Below are positions 22,585-35,736 of a stretch of DNA of 64,000 nucleotides, in pieces; position 1 is the first letter of the stretch; every line of letters begins with the position of its first letter. The notes under the pieces were generated by a model, which searched no databases, was not told the origin of the DNA, and worked only from the letters and a program-made list of their open reading frames with translations. Source of the DNA: Drosophila miranda (lineage: Eukaryota > Arthropoda > Insecta > Diptera > Drosophilidae); assembly GCF_003369915.1 (NCBI RefSeq), contig NC_046675.1, forward strand, positions 21,018,001 to 21,082,000. The letters are read 5' to 3'. The translations under genes were made by a program, and so were the position numbers.

Positions 22585-24475
22585 ACTGCTGTTCTCCCTC
22601 GAGCGTTCGGGCTTTTGTCAGCGTCTCCTGTTTGAACAACGTAAAGGATGTTGCTTTGCTTTGGCGAGCAGTTAGTCATACAAAACGGTTGTAAATGCAG
22701 CGAACAAACAAACCGAAGGGCATCTCCAGTGTCCCATTTCTGGGAATCTGAGCTAAATTTCGGTTAGTAATATATATGTATTTTCAGATGCTAACAACTG
22801 TCTGGTAAAAATGCTTGCTTATCGTTACTAACATAAAATAATGATATATGAATGCCTTTAAATTATCCAACAATTCTTAAAATTTATTTCATTCCATATG
22901 CAATAGAAACACACACAAACGTAACTGTTAATATTTTTTCTGAGTGCACCGTGCGTATACGTTGTGTGGAACGCATGAGTCATTTGGGACCTGCTTGCCA
23001 TGATGGAGTATCTCTATTGGGTTCCCTCTCTTCCCTTCATTGTCCATTCTTGTATGCTCATGTTGCCTGCCTATTGCATTGCTGCCTTCTATTATTCTAT
23101 GATTTCATTTATGTCTTTGTCTCGTACTGTATGCTTTTATACACATATTATTATCACATCTGGGGTCCCACAAAAGGAAGTCCGTTATATGGGAGCTTGC
23201 TCGTATAGCACCTCTGGTTCTGAGTTAGATTGAATATGAAAACCTGTTATGGCTCACTGTAAGTTTTTATTTCCACTTCGGCTCTTAACTTCTGAATAAA
23301 TGGCAAGATTGTGGTTGGAGACTGTGAAAGATTAGAGAAAAATCCGAAAGGTTACTCCGAGTTTTTTGTCAATGTTTTCCTGTAATTGTCATTATGATTG
23401 ATTACGATTATGGAAGTGGATGAAATGAATCGATTAATTTATTTAATTAAGACCTAATTCTAGTCAGTAGTTTTGAAGATAGCTCCCTGATGTTGACAAA
23501 AACACATTTCAGACACTTCTTTAAGCTTTGGCAAAACTTTCACTTTAAATAACTGTGCCTTGCAACTGTCTCTGCCGCCAAAACCTCATCATCGTCAGTG
23601 GCAGTCATGAGCACCTCGTTACCGTTGCGCATTAAAAAAAACTGTCAAATATGTAAGCCATTAAAATGTGATTATGATGGCAGCCCACATGCCCAGTCAG
23701 GTCAACATGAACATGTTTGAGCCTTGTTCGAAACATCCCAAAAAAATTACTCCAGGTTGTTAATACTTTTGGCTATTAATGACGGAATAGGTATGCCTAA
23801 AGAGCGGGAACTGCATGTCCTGGCGTTATGCTAGAAAAGCAAATAATTTAAAATAGAAAATTCCCTTTACTATTTTCAACAAGAAGAGAAAAGTAAATCA
23901 CAAAATTACCAATTTGCTTTGCTTATATCTCTGAATAAATAAAAAGAGGAAAAAATCATTGCCAGATTGCACTAAAAAGGAAATACCCAGAGGTCAAATA
24001 TGACTACCCAGTTTTCAGCGTCCAATGGAGCGCAATTCAGTAATTGGTTTAGGCTAATTGCCTAAACGAGTGAGCCTCAATTCGCTGAAAATCACTCAAA
24101 AGTCCCAAAGGTAATCATATGATTATAATCATTTGATGATTCCCACAAAGAAACGAGGTTGATTTTGGCATTTAATATCCGACTGCCGACTGTCATTCAA
24201 AGACTTTTCTGAAACACATTCGAATTTAGCAGAGTTAATAAAAGCCCCGAAAATATGTGCGTGCGGGAGTGTGTCTCAGTAGGCACGATTTTATTCAAGC
24301 CCACATATAGGGAGAGGAAAAGAGAGAAAAGAGAGACATTCTCATGCGACCCGCTGGAAAAACAGTTGAAAAACAATAAAATTATGTGTATGCGAGGGTT
24401 AAAAATGTTGATTCGTTCTGATTTATGGGATAGACTTCGATGCCGCCATTAGCAGAACCTGCGTATTAGTAATAT
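22585..24475 (+). repeat. Diverged large unit, copy 2, left part
   Basis: 22585-22770 matches 58-300, 23580-23740 matches 1370-1500, and 24015-24220 matches 1890-2130. 24395-24465 matches 48250-48325 (gatttatggga-ta-ncttcg-ngccgccattagcaga). Direct orientation throughout. The open frames at 22852-23208 are not conserved in copy 1a. Confidence 0.65.
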
Positions 24476-24906
24476 TTAAACAAAATTTGATAATAATAAC
24501 TATAAGCAAATGATGATAATTATAAATGTAGATCTACTTCAAGAGCACAAAGGAACATGATCCACAAGGCGTATGTGTGATATTCTGTAAAGCCACAAGT
24601 TCTGTGCATTAATGTGATGTGATCTGATGTGATGTAACATACTGTACCGACTGTGATTGAACTACTGGAACTATTGAGTTCAGTTAATGCAATTAAGTTC
24701 TGTGAAACCAAAATAACATATAATAATAATAATAATAACAGAATTACATATAATAAATATGTGCAACTGTAAGAGTTCCAATCCGCTTTAAGCTATTAAA
24801 ACATTTATCAAATGAAATTTGTATCCATTTGCAAATTAGTCAGTAAGCAGTCGAATGAGCTGCCAAGCACATTTTCTAACTCTAATCTGGCTGGGCGCTA
24901 GTTTGA

Positions 24907-26020
24907 AACGAGGGGGAACGTTGTGAGTTGCTGCGGACACCGCAACTCTACAGTTATACCCGATACTTAGTCAGTATGGCTCTCCTCCGGCAGACGCCGC
25001 TAATATTAAACGACACGACAAGGAGTGCGTGCGAGAGAGACAGAAAATCAGTCTGAGCGTGACGTCGGGTGCTGCGTAGCCAGTGCAAATTGATTTGTTC
25101 CTTTTGGCTATAAAAATGATCTGATCTGATCCAGATTCAGCAATCTGATATATATGATCATTATCTATGATTCTGCGTTTTTAGTTTTCTCGTATCCTCA
25201 ATATTGTGGATGCAACAGATTTTCGTTCTTTGTGGGGGCGGAAGGGGGTGGGGCGAAATTTTGAGATATACGTTTTATAGTAAGATCTAACAGGAGTGCG
25301 GATACCAAATTTGGTTCCTCTAGCCTTAATAGTCTCTGAGATTTGTGAATATCCCCAGATTTTCATCCTTTGCGGGGGCGGAAGGGGGTGTGGCGAAATT
25401 TTGAAACAAACTCGTCTCGGTCCGATATATTAGGAGTGTGGATACCAAATTTGGTTGCTCTAGCTTTTGTAGTCTCTGAGATCTAGGCGCAAATGTTTTA
25501 CTCTAAGCAAAGCCGCCTATGCTACGTGTGTGTTAGAGAGAGACAGGGCGAGAAAAAATGAAATTGTTTTCTTGATGCTGGCTATAATAATTATAAGATC
25601 TGGTTCAGATTTTGCACTCTAGAAGATATAGTCATCTTCTACGATTCTTCTACGATTTAGTTTTCTCGTATCGTCGAAATTGTGGATGCCACAGATTTTC
25701 GCCCTTTGTGGGGGCGGAAGTGGGCAAAGTTCTGAAATATTCTTGTAGCAGTGACATATCACAGAAGTCTGGATCCAAAACATCGTTGCTCTCGCTCTTA
25801 TAGTCTTTGAGCACTAGGCGCTGAAGGGGACGGACAGACGGACGGACGGACAGACGGACAGACGGACAGACAGACATGGCTCAATCGACTCGGCTATTGA
25901 TGCTGATCAAGAATATATATACTTTATGGGGTCGGAAACGATTCCTTTTGGACGTTACACACATCCACTTTTACCACAAATCTAATATACCCCAATACTC
26001 ATTTTGAGTATCGGGTATAA
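24907..26020 (-). mobile_element. DINE-1/INE-1 helitron-like element, copy D
   Basis: Reverse orientation. It runs from aacgagggggaacg with the hairpin to gagtatcgggtataa. The GGAC/AGAC microsatellite is at about 25827-25876. Small deletions shorten one internal module near 25700. It sits inside unit copy 2, so it was inserted after the large duplications. Confidence 0.87.
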
Positions 26021-26129
26021 AAAAGAATAAAGCGGAAACGGAAGTCGATGGCGCCTCCTTTCTTCCTCCGTCGCTTCTCATCTCTAGCCAATTAAGGGCT
26101 ACTTTTTGTTCATTTTGTTTACCATCTTT

Positions 26130-28340
26130 CAACATACAGTTTTGTATATATGTACATACCTACATTCCCACTGTATTTCGTATCCCGCCAGGAGACTGCC
26201 ATTGTCCTCTTTTAACGACCATCGATATTTCGTTGGAGAAACTACTGCAGTTTCTGCTTAATTTTGTGGCTACGTCCTGGCTTCGTCCCAGGGACAATCG
26301 AATGAGCCCGGAGGCAACAAACCAACGACTGGACAGTCAACTTCCTGTGGCAGCTGACAAAGTCAAAGTCAATTATGGAAAAGCTATATCTATGAGCAAA
26401 CAAAAAAAAATTAACTGCAAGTTATGCTTCAATCTTTTCTTGAAGAAATATTCCACTAAATTTTCGGGAACTCATTGCTAAATTTGTATTGAGATTGGGT
26501 CAGAGAGGAGAAGAATGATTGAGCGACCTTCATAATAAATATGCCTATGGATTAGCCCATTATACATTATGCAGGCTGCAGCTTACCATTTTCCATTCCC
26601 AGCTATCCATGGGATGTGCTTTCAAGGCCAATTAGCTTCTAATGGCTCTGACTTTTTATGGTCCGTGCTCAGCTATTTTTTTGAGAACCTTTTACCACAC
26701 ATAGAAATGGTGAAAAAACAACAACAATGGAACTCTGCCCATATCCTGTGTTGACCAGGGAGCTTACATTGAGTTGGGTCCTCGATAAGGATTCCATGTG
26801 AGTGTGGAGCTAGTTGCAGTAGTGCTTATGGCCATGCTTCCATCTATAAAGCACTTAAACTTTTCTTCTAGCTGTTTAAAAGTTTTCAATCAATGTGGCG
26901 ACATCTGAGGCCATTTATACGGTTTCGTGGGAGTATTTAGGGGATTGAATATTAATTTCACGCATATGAGACTTTTGCCAATTTGGACTTTCCACTATAC
27001 AACCCACTTTATCAAATCAAAACCTCCTCATGCTCTGTCTGGCAGGCTAATTTAGACTTAGATGATTGTATGATGCAATGCCTTCAGCCTGAATAGCCAT
27101 TGACATCAATTAGATATACTCGTACGTGTATATATGTGGACGTCTGTGCAATGTTCAATGACTCTCGACCGCAATCGGTTGATTGCACCAATATCGATGC
27201 CCGTCTCGCCGTATCTGCCTCTGGATGCTGCCATTGTGTATGCGTCCCCTTTTTTTCTTTTCACACTTATACCCTTCAGTGGTCAAAAGAGCAGCGCAGT
27301 CTGGCCAGCAAGTGAAAGTGAGAAGGGGAAATCCGACACAATTCTCAGTTGCTCCCTCAAACAACTTTGGAAAAAACATTAAATGGATGTGATTTCCTTA
27401 CTCTTTTGCTCTTCTTGAGAACAATCTGCAACATTGCAACTGGGTCCTATCAAATAATCCGTCAATGCGTGTATTCCTTATATGACATTTTTTCTGTTTC
27501 ATTTTTATTTTCATGTTTACCCCAAGGCTTGGCTTCGGCCTATGTTGCCTGAATGACATATAACTTAGTGAATTGCTTTCGCAAGACCTTCCAACTCCGA
27601 AAGTTTTCAGGTCACAAAAACAAGGTCTAACCAAAAAGGCAATTAATTTTATACAGCCAAATACAGCCTTGTGAGCGAGCTCTCCTCCATGGGAGTTCGA
27701 AATGCCAACGTGTTAAATTCAGTTAATTAATGCTCCTCTATAGAGGAAATTCATTTGTGTGTGTATGGGAAAGTAACAGCTAGGAAAAACAGCCTAGGAG
27801 CCTGGCTATTTTGTGGTCTGAAAGTTAAAGTTGTCAAAACGTTTCACTTTTCTGGCTTTTTAATTAAAAGAAAGCAATGTTGGAGTGCTGGGAAGAATAC
27901 GACCAATAGAAAATAAAGGCCACAGGGGGCCAAAGAAATTCAAGCTCAAAGATTCACCTGGAAATTCAGTGGCAAATTCAACTCTGTATGTGTATATACT
28001 GTAGAGAGTAAAATAAAAAGAGTTAAACTTTTTCCCTACATTTGAAGGGACATCTATTTATGATAGGGCGTTTTCTTTTACTTTCAACCATGTATTTATT
28101 GAATAATATATTAACAGTATCCTCGCCCATGAAGCTGAGAACGCTTACTGCAACTCTGACCAAGATTCTGTGGCCTAAAGGGAAGTGCCTGCTCTCTTTT
28201 TGAGAGGCCATTTGGTTGGGAAACAGATTGATGTAATTGCTCATAAAAATTTGTAAATAACAACAAATAGTGCTGTCCAATAAATTGCCAATGGGAATGG
28301 GAAGAACCACCTCCTGCAGAAAAGGGCACAAAGAGCCCCG
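26130..28340 (+). repeat. Diverged large unit, copy 2, middle part A
   Basis: 26165-26235 matches 48540-48605 (ccactgt-tttc-gtat, cattgtcctc, taacgaccatc). 26590-26650 matches 14990-15060. 27605-27835 matches 15500-15730 and 49620-49840. 28110-28200 matches 50150-50235 (actgcaactctgaccnagatt). Several overlapping open frames at 27100-27634 lie on both strands without recognisable domains. Confidence 0.65.
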
Positions 28341-28451
28341 CTTCTCCATTGAAAATATGAAAAACGTATTTTAATAAACAATTTATTCCAATATTTAACA
28401 TGGAAACAAAGAAGGCATCCGAATTATCCAAAAACCATGAACTCTACCTTG

Positions 28452-29598
28452 TTATACCCGATACTCAAAATGAGTATTGGGGTATATTAGATTTGTGGTA
28501 AAAGAGGATGTGTGTAACGTCCATAAGGAATTGTTTCCGACCCCATAAAGTATATATATTCTTGATCAGCATCAATAGCCGAGTCGATTGAGCCATGTCT
28601 GTCTGTCCGTCTGTCCGTCCATCCGTCTGTCCGTCTGTCCGTCTGTCCGTCCGTCCGTCTGTCCGTCTGTCCGTCCCCTTCAGCGCCTAGTGCTCAAAGA
28701 CTATAAGAGCTAGAGCAACGATGTTTTGGATCCAGACTTCTGTGATATGTCACTGCTACAAAAATATTTCAAAACTTCGCCCCGCCCACTTCCGCCCCCA
28801 CAAAGGACGAAAATCTGTGGCATCCACATTTTTAAAGATACGATAAAACCAAAAACGCAGAATCGTAGAGGATGACTATATGTTCTAGAGTGTAAAATCT
28901 CAACCAGATCGTATAATTATTATAGCCAGAATCAAGAAAACAATTTCATTCTTTCTCGCTCTGTCTCTCTCTAACACACAGGTTTCATGGTCGGCTTTGC
29001 CAATTGTAAAATATGAGTTCAAGGATCTCAGAACCTATAAGAGCCAGAGCAACCAAATTTGGTATCCACACTCCTGTGATATCGGACCTTGACCGTTTTG
29101 TGTCCAAATTTCGCCACACCCCCTTCCGCCCCCGCAAAGGACGAAAATCTGGGGCATCCACAAATCTCAGAGACTATTAAGGCTAGAGTAACCAAATTTG
29201 GTATCCGCACTTCTGTTAGATCTCACTATAAAACGTATATCTCAGGATTTTGCCCCACCCCCTTCCGCCCCCACAAAGGACGAAAATCTGTTGCATCCAC
29301 AATATTGCAGATTCGAGAAAACTAAAAACGCAGAATCATAGATAATGACCATATCTATCAGACTGCTGAATCTGGATCAGATCGGATCATTTTTAAACCC
29401 AAAAGGAACAAATCAATTTGCACTGGCTACGCAGCGCCCGACGTCACGCTCAGACTGATTTTCTGTCTTTCTCGCACGCACTCCTTGTCGTGTCGTTTAA
29501 TATTAGCGGCGTCTGCCGGAGGAGAGCCATACTGACTAAGTATCGGGTATAACTGTAGAGTTGCGGTGTCCGCAGCAACTCACAACGTTCCCCCTCGT
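28452..29598 (+). mobile_element. DINE-1/INE-1 helitron-like element, copy E
   Basis: Full-length element, about 1.15 kb, forward. Start TTATACCCGATACTC, mixed GTCC/GTCT microsatellite at about 28598-28675, three internal modules, 3' inverted repeat and hairpin, end gttccccctcg followed by TTT. Close in sequence to copy B. Confidence 0.88.
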
Positions 29599-29772
29599 TT
29601 TACTTTAAAAAATTGTTTAAAAATACAATCTCTTCAAAACTATTAATTTACAAAGAAGTTTAAGCACGACAAGACATTCCTTCCAGCAGCAGAAAAACTC
29701 CCCGCTTTAAATATTCATTTTGAAAGCAATAAGAGCCCACTACAAGTTAGTTTTTTTTAGATCTGAAATGCA

Positions 29773-32700
29773 AAACTAATTAAGGCGTGCTCCGAACAAA
29801 TAATGAACTTGTACAAGATTTTTTACTTTTGTTTTTCCACAGCTGGAATGAAAAAGCAGGCGAAACTTCCAGCGAATTCTAAAATACCATTGAAAATGCA
29901 GAAAGTTGTTGCCATTTAAGTGAAACTTTTGCAGTAAGACGATCCACAGAAGATGACAAGGGGAAAGTTTTTCAATAAGCGGCCCTGCCAAAAACAAGCC
30001 AAAACCAGCCAAAGCGAGTCCAGTCAAGGGGAAAATGTGATGAAGAAGAAGTTAAAGAGTTTTAAGTTGTGGAAAAATACATGAAAGTCCGAGATGACCG
30101 TCTTCTAGAGACCAAAAACCTTATAATTTATGATCAGCCATACAAGTACATAATTGAATAAGCCATAAAAAACTTCAGTATATTTGGGATTGAATATTGT
30201 CGATATCATAATAATAGTACTCTATCATATGTAGTGAGTAAAATCGAACTACTATCGAAGCCGTAGTGGCTTAGTTACAAAGTTAAAACCTTAATGTGAC
30301 ATAAGATAAATGTTTCCATATATTTTTAGTTAATTTATTCACTTTATTTAGTTTTCACTAATTTATTGTCCTTATTAAAGGGAGTACACAAAAAATACGC
30401 AGAGCGACAACAAAATGCTGTTTTCCAACAACATTTTTTATGTAAAAAATACCTCAATTTTGTTTTCAACCGCAGTTGATACCTATTTTCTAGGTTAATG
30501 TTTGTTTGGTTTTTTTTTTTTGGCTGGATGAGATTTGATTCAATAGAGAAACCACATCTAAATTATGTTCCGATTATGCTTAAAATCGCTTTAATTATTT
30601 CGTAATTAATTATTTTCACTCCGTCAACCTTGGCCACCATTTTAAAACAGACCGCAAAGAATTTTAGATACTTCATACATTTTTTTAAATTTTTAACCCA
30701 TCGTTAGGTACATTTTAGTAATAAAATCCGCTACAGGGAACCAAAATATTTCTTTACTTTTTAAAACAATGGACAGCAATGGAGATGGTGGATCAGAAGG
30801 TGATTGACATTTTTGTAAACGGCGCACTGTCATAAAAGCAAACTAAAAAGCCATTGCTAAAATCCGTCCTTCTCCTCACTTCAACCCCAATCTACTCATA
30901 TTTCAGCGACTTCTACCTGGCTCAAAAAGGTGCACATTGAGTGTGGTATCCTCAGCCAAGGATAGACTTGGAAAATTGTGCAAAAATGTCTGCGACCACA
31001 GAAAGAGTGAACTCTACCTCCTACACCTCTTTCTTTGGTTCCTGGGACACCAAAAAAGTTTGCTTAAAATGCCGTCAGCAGAAAAAATCTAGTCTGAAAA
31101 CGCAATGAAACAGATGGCCACAACTGGTGGTAGACGGCAAATTGGGTTTATTTAGGTCACGTAGCTGGCTGAGAGAATTTAAAGTCTCAGCTTTTGATAC
31201 CGCATCGCCTGTTTTGATGGTTGAATGGAATGAAAAGTTGAAAAAGGAATGAAAGTTTTCGGTATAATGGAAGGTCTCACCTGGTCCAAAGATACTGGCT
31301 TACAAAATAATATAACAGAGTGATGATTTTATTGCTTTATTCATATATTAGGGGATTAGTACTACTTGCCAATATTTATTTGACGTACTCTTCATAACAA
31401 TCATTGATATTTTATAACAAACCCACTTATCCCACCACGCTTAAGGTCACTTATTACCCTTTCCGACGTTGTTTCCTTGTTTGCTTTTCGTTTTTTATTG
31501 CTTTAGAAAAACAATCACTAAACCTTTATTGAATTTACGAGGCCTCAAAGCGGGGTTCACGAAACCTTTTTCAATATCAGCGTCATTACGGTTCCGTTGA
31601 ATTTTTTGGGCATCTAATGTCGGACTTTGCCCCATGAGAGATGAAAAGTGTTTCCCAACTTTTGTTTATTTCCTCATTAAATTCATTAAGAATTTTTACT
31701 GGCAAAACCATTCCTTGTTTTACTTAAAGTCAGCATTATTTTATACAGAATTTAATGGATCAACTTTAATATGCAAACAAAATAAAAACACGTTTTTTAA
31801 AGTCAAAGAATAAGCAAAAGAACCCAAAAATAAACAAGAACAATTGAATGAAGCACACGGCACAGGCCCAGGCCCCGGCTAATAAAAACCGAATAAATTT
31901 ACATAATTATTCATGCCGAAATTCATTAACACTCGACGGGCACAGGTTTAAGAGGAAGGTGGGTTCTGTGGGCGGTACTGAGGATTTTAATAGCTGCGCG
32001 ACATTTTGTTGGAATTAGGTGGAAACGGCATTGGGGGGTTGTCCCTTATCCGGGGAATGGAAAGACAGAGAGAAACTTTAATTTTAATGGCGGCCATTTG
32101 CTCGTTTTCATCTCCGAAACATTTTAAATCCTTTTTTGTTCCACGTAAATCACGACAAATCTTGAGGATCTCTAGGAGGCGACATGAAAAATTAAGACAG
32201 AGTCTGTTTCTCATCTCCGTAGGGTGTAGTATACGCAAACCACCCGCTTTGCAGGCAATCTATACCCAGTTTTTGTAAGCAAATTCGCCGACTTCCTATT
32301 TCCGAAGCCATTTCCTTCCGCAAGGTGGGAATTATGGGAGAACACTTCATCAAACCTATTTCAAGGCTTGTGTTTTGTTCTTTTAGGATGTGAAGTTTTT
32401 CCTAAATTAAAGGCAAAACATTACCCAAATAGGCCAACGCCCAGAGCCACAAAATTTCGTAAATCACAGGAGCCACAAGCGTGCCTGCCCACTTGCCCGC
32501 TCATTTGCATAATGCTCTGGTCAGGTATGGCCACTTATTTGCAGAATTTTCCGACGACCGTGCTTGGTTTTCCCTTAAAAATCTTCATTTGTCAACAATT
32601 TTTCATTTCTGACGACGCGTTCTCCTATCTACCAGGAAATTCAATCGTTAGAGGTCTAAATGTACACGACTTTTTATTTCTCTGTACTCTTTTTCTCTGC

Positions 32701-34140
32701 ACTTCTTTGGAGCAAAAGGTAGAGGCGGAAATAAAGTTGTCACCAAGTCAAATCGTTTTACATCCACTTAGCAGGAGCCCAACATTGCCTTCAATGGAAG
32801 CCCCGTATAGTAAAAGTAAGTTTTCTTAGTTTTTCTTTATTTCCGTTCTACCTCTCTGTCGTAGACAATGCCATTGCCCTGGGCAAGATTATATTACAAA
32901 CATTCAGGAATTGGCTTAGTAACTGTCATAAAATGCAAGTGGCATTGGATTTTGAGCATGGAAGTCAATTAGCACTAGAGTATTTAAGGTGTAAGGCTAA
33001 TTTTCAAAAGAAATTTGATAAGAATTAAGTGAGATCGAGCGAATGAAATGGACCATCCCTACTGGGCTGTAAAAACTTTGAAATGGTCTGAAAAAAATGA
33101 TGAAACTAAAAAGATAAGTAGAACAATATTTTTCCAGAACATAAAAAAACACCAAAATAGCATAACAAAAAACAAAAGAGGAACAACGAAATTCAAAGCT
33201 TTTAAAAGAGGAATGGTTGCAGAAAGTTTACGAGAGTAGTTCAAACGCAAAAGGGAAATACATAAGTCGTGCCCACTGAGTTCTGGGATTAAAAAGAAAA
33301 GAAGAAAAACTATAAGAGCACAGAGCAAACAGCAACAAACCTTGTTACTACAAGCAAGAGAGTCCTGACAAAATGGGAGAGTATAGTGCCCTGTAAAATT
33401 GCTTGCCAGGCACTTTCCACACCATCTGTGCTAGTGGGGAAATTTCATAATATTTTTGGCACTGACAAAAGCCAGAGTATGCTCGTCTGTAGACACGATG
33501 GTAGAGTGAAGTGCAAACTAGATTATCCGATAAAACATAAAACGGATCAACCAAATTATACAAAGAGTAAAAAATTATCAGCGATGGACGGAGTTGTTGT
33601 CATTGATTACATGGAAAGTGTATCAGCAACGAGCCATCAGATGGTAAAACTCAAAGGCCACGTAACAGCACGATTTCTACTCATGGTCCTGGGTAAACTT
33701 GGGGTTTTTGGTATTGGTGAGGGTAGTGCAGCAAAGCTGGCACCACAGCGGGAAAACAGAGCATCAGGCGGGGAAGACAGCCAAGTGGGAGAGATTTTTG
33801 CAGAAACAAATGCGTATTAGTAATTTCAGCTCTGTCATGGTTGCTTTTTCCGCCGATGTTTAAATATTAAATTATATTTTGGAATACAAACCAATCCAAG
33901 AGCACCTGCATGACGGTAAGATGAATAAGCAGCAACAATCCCAAGTAAACAAGTCTTTTTTCCTGTCGAGTCATAGTGGGAAATGAAACATCTTAAGTTC
34001 TCTCTTGTTTCTTGTTTCTTGACTTTGTCTCCCGTTTGCTCTGCTACTTTGCTTGCTCATATTTCGGGAAGGGAATAAGGCCTAAAACGACGGGCAGGAT
34101 GCCATCATTCGTGCCATGTTTATGTGTGGTTTTTACCCAC
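29773..34140 (+). repeat. Diverged large unit, copy 2, middle part B
   Basis: Collinear blocks: 29773-30050 with 16028-16290; 30765-31160 with 17040-17420 and 5535-5770; 32345-32615 with 18085-18265; 32640-32790 with 51300-51420 (gtcacca-gt-aaatcg-ttta-ntccactt); 33170-33290 with 51810-51950 (aaagaggaatgg, gaaagttt-cga); 33970-34140 with 6270-6500. No gene is supported. Open frames up to 153 codons (32368-32829, 33386-33820) are not conserved in the partners. The unmatched 30060-30760 and 31170-32330 stretches are AT-rich and show nothing. Confidence 0.65.
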
Positions 34141-34527
34141 TCTTGTTCTGTTACAAATTATGTTGGTCGGCTCGCTCCATGTCCTGAATAAGTGGCTAGC
34201 ATCCTCACTTATTTTAGCTGGCGCCCACCTTGTTTAATTTTCAACGTGCTCATAGCGTTCCTATCTCCCCCTTCCTTATCAATTTCCCAGCTTTCCCTTG
34301 GCCAGACTAATTTATTGGGTGAACTGGATATAAAATGGTACCCTCTCTGCAGATCGCATAGATGTCACCTCACAGGCAATACACTCTCGCCATTGTTTCA
34401 GTCCATTGGATATTCTCGCATCAATTCCTTTATTCTCTTGTTCTGTTTTTGTTTAATTTTGGCTTGCGAACAATTAATTTATAAATTAGTGTTGTATTCG
34501 ATTAGCATGGACGACTTGATGGTGCAG

Positions 34528-35736
34528 TTAATATATGAATTGACTCAGCGTAATCATGTTCCACACTTCGGAATTTGGGAACTTTTCCATCTGAAACTAA
34601 AAATTGTTTCAATCCGGTTAAATATTACCCAAATCAAATACTCACCAATTCCAGCTTAAGCTGCTCGACTTCACACAAGTCCCCTTCCAATTGCAGACGT
34701 CTCTCTGTGTTAAAACCATTTTCTTTTAAAACGGTAATTAATGATCCCAGAAATTCGACGAATAAGTATCGTATAATGGCATTTCTGGTGCTAATAGACT
34801 GCAACCGCTTACATTTTCTGAGAACTATTATCGTTTGCTCCGCATAGAATTTGTCTCGACCATCGATAGGCGATAAATCTAGATACTCCAATGTGTTTCC
34901 GTACTTTGAAATAATGTCACCAATGTTTTCAACGTAGCTCACAGTAAAAATCAACATCAATTGTTTTAGTTTCGGACATATTGGCAAATCTAATTTAATT
35001 TCGAAAAACTGAAGTGTCAGCTTTTCTAATTCAGGATATAAATAATCCTGTTTTAAATCGGTTGGATATTCAAAACAGGTAGTAGTGAATTCGCGAAGTT
35101 TCGGAAGATGGGAGCATATTTCGAAAATATTTCGTACATAGTACGATTCCACATACAGTTTTTCCAAATGAATCAGTTGCCGTATATGATGCTCTGAAAT
35201 AAATTCAAAGCACTCGTCGAGGAAATTCACATCGAACTAAGTAGATTAAAATTCTTACCCTGGGCCATCGAAATTCTCTCTAGCTTCAAATCTTTACAGT
35301 ATGGATTTACGTACTGGATGAGATCCGTTCCGCGATAATGGAAACTATCTAAGTTAAGCGTTTCTATGCATGTCATGTTTAAAACACGTTTGAACGCATT
35401 GAAATTTTCATTGTTTATCATCAAATAGGCATATCTGAGGTTAATGCAGTACTTTTCTATGAGTTCTCCTAGTTGATCCATAACCTCAGTACATTGTATT
35501 GAAATAAAATTAACAGTTGATCCGCATGAAGACAGAATAACACGTAATTCGGTGTCTGTATAGAACCCAGGCGAGTTTATGTCTTCGCGGACGAAAAGAC
35601 ACCTATATTTTTCTTTAACGTGGTAAGCATAGGTGCATTCAAGTCTTTTGTTTACTTGGGCCAAAATCAGTTTTTCTTTCTCTTCCAGGTATCCAAACAC
35701 TTTGTCAATGATCTCAGTTGGTAAATTTTGAATCAT
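34528..35736 (-). CDS. F-box protein, LRR-like (3 exons, 362 aa)
   Basis: Exons, in transcription order, are 35736-35259, 35193-34646 and 34590-34528. The introns are 65 bp (CAGG/GTAAGAAT ... TTTATTTCAG) and 55 bp (TTG/GTGAGT ... TTAGTTTCAG). Both keep frame, and the last exon adds 20 residues ending SQFIY. Residues 3-42 are an F-box (LPTEIIDKVFGYLEEKEKL, then an LAQVNKRL-type helix). The remainder is a series of weakly regular leucine/cysteine-rich segments (for example IETLNLDSF, LEKLYVES, LEYLDLSP) like the degenerate LRRs of insect F-box proteins. F-box proteins recruit substrates to SCF ubiquitin ligases through Skp1. The target is unknown and I do not recognise an orthologue. AATAAA on the minus strand at 34429-34434 follows. 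The gene is transcribed away from the TAF9-like gene, from a shared 0.86-kb region. Confidence 0.82.

Noticed and set aside
32368..33820. Frames of 153 and 144 codons at 32.4-33.8 kb
   Set aside because: They overlap diverged unit blocks whose partners at 18.1 and 51.3-51.9 kb do not keep the frames; no domain recognised.
35237..35258. A 22-bp intron (GTAAG...CTTAG) in the F-box gene
   Set aside because: Too short to be spliced and it gives the wrong frame. The acceptor 43 bases further on gives a normal 65-bp intron in frame.
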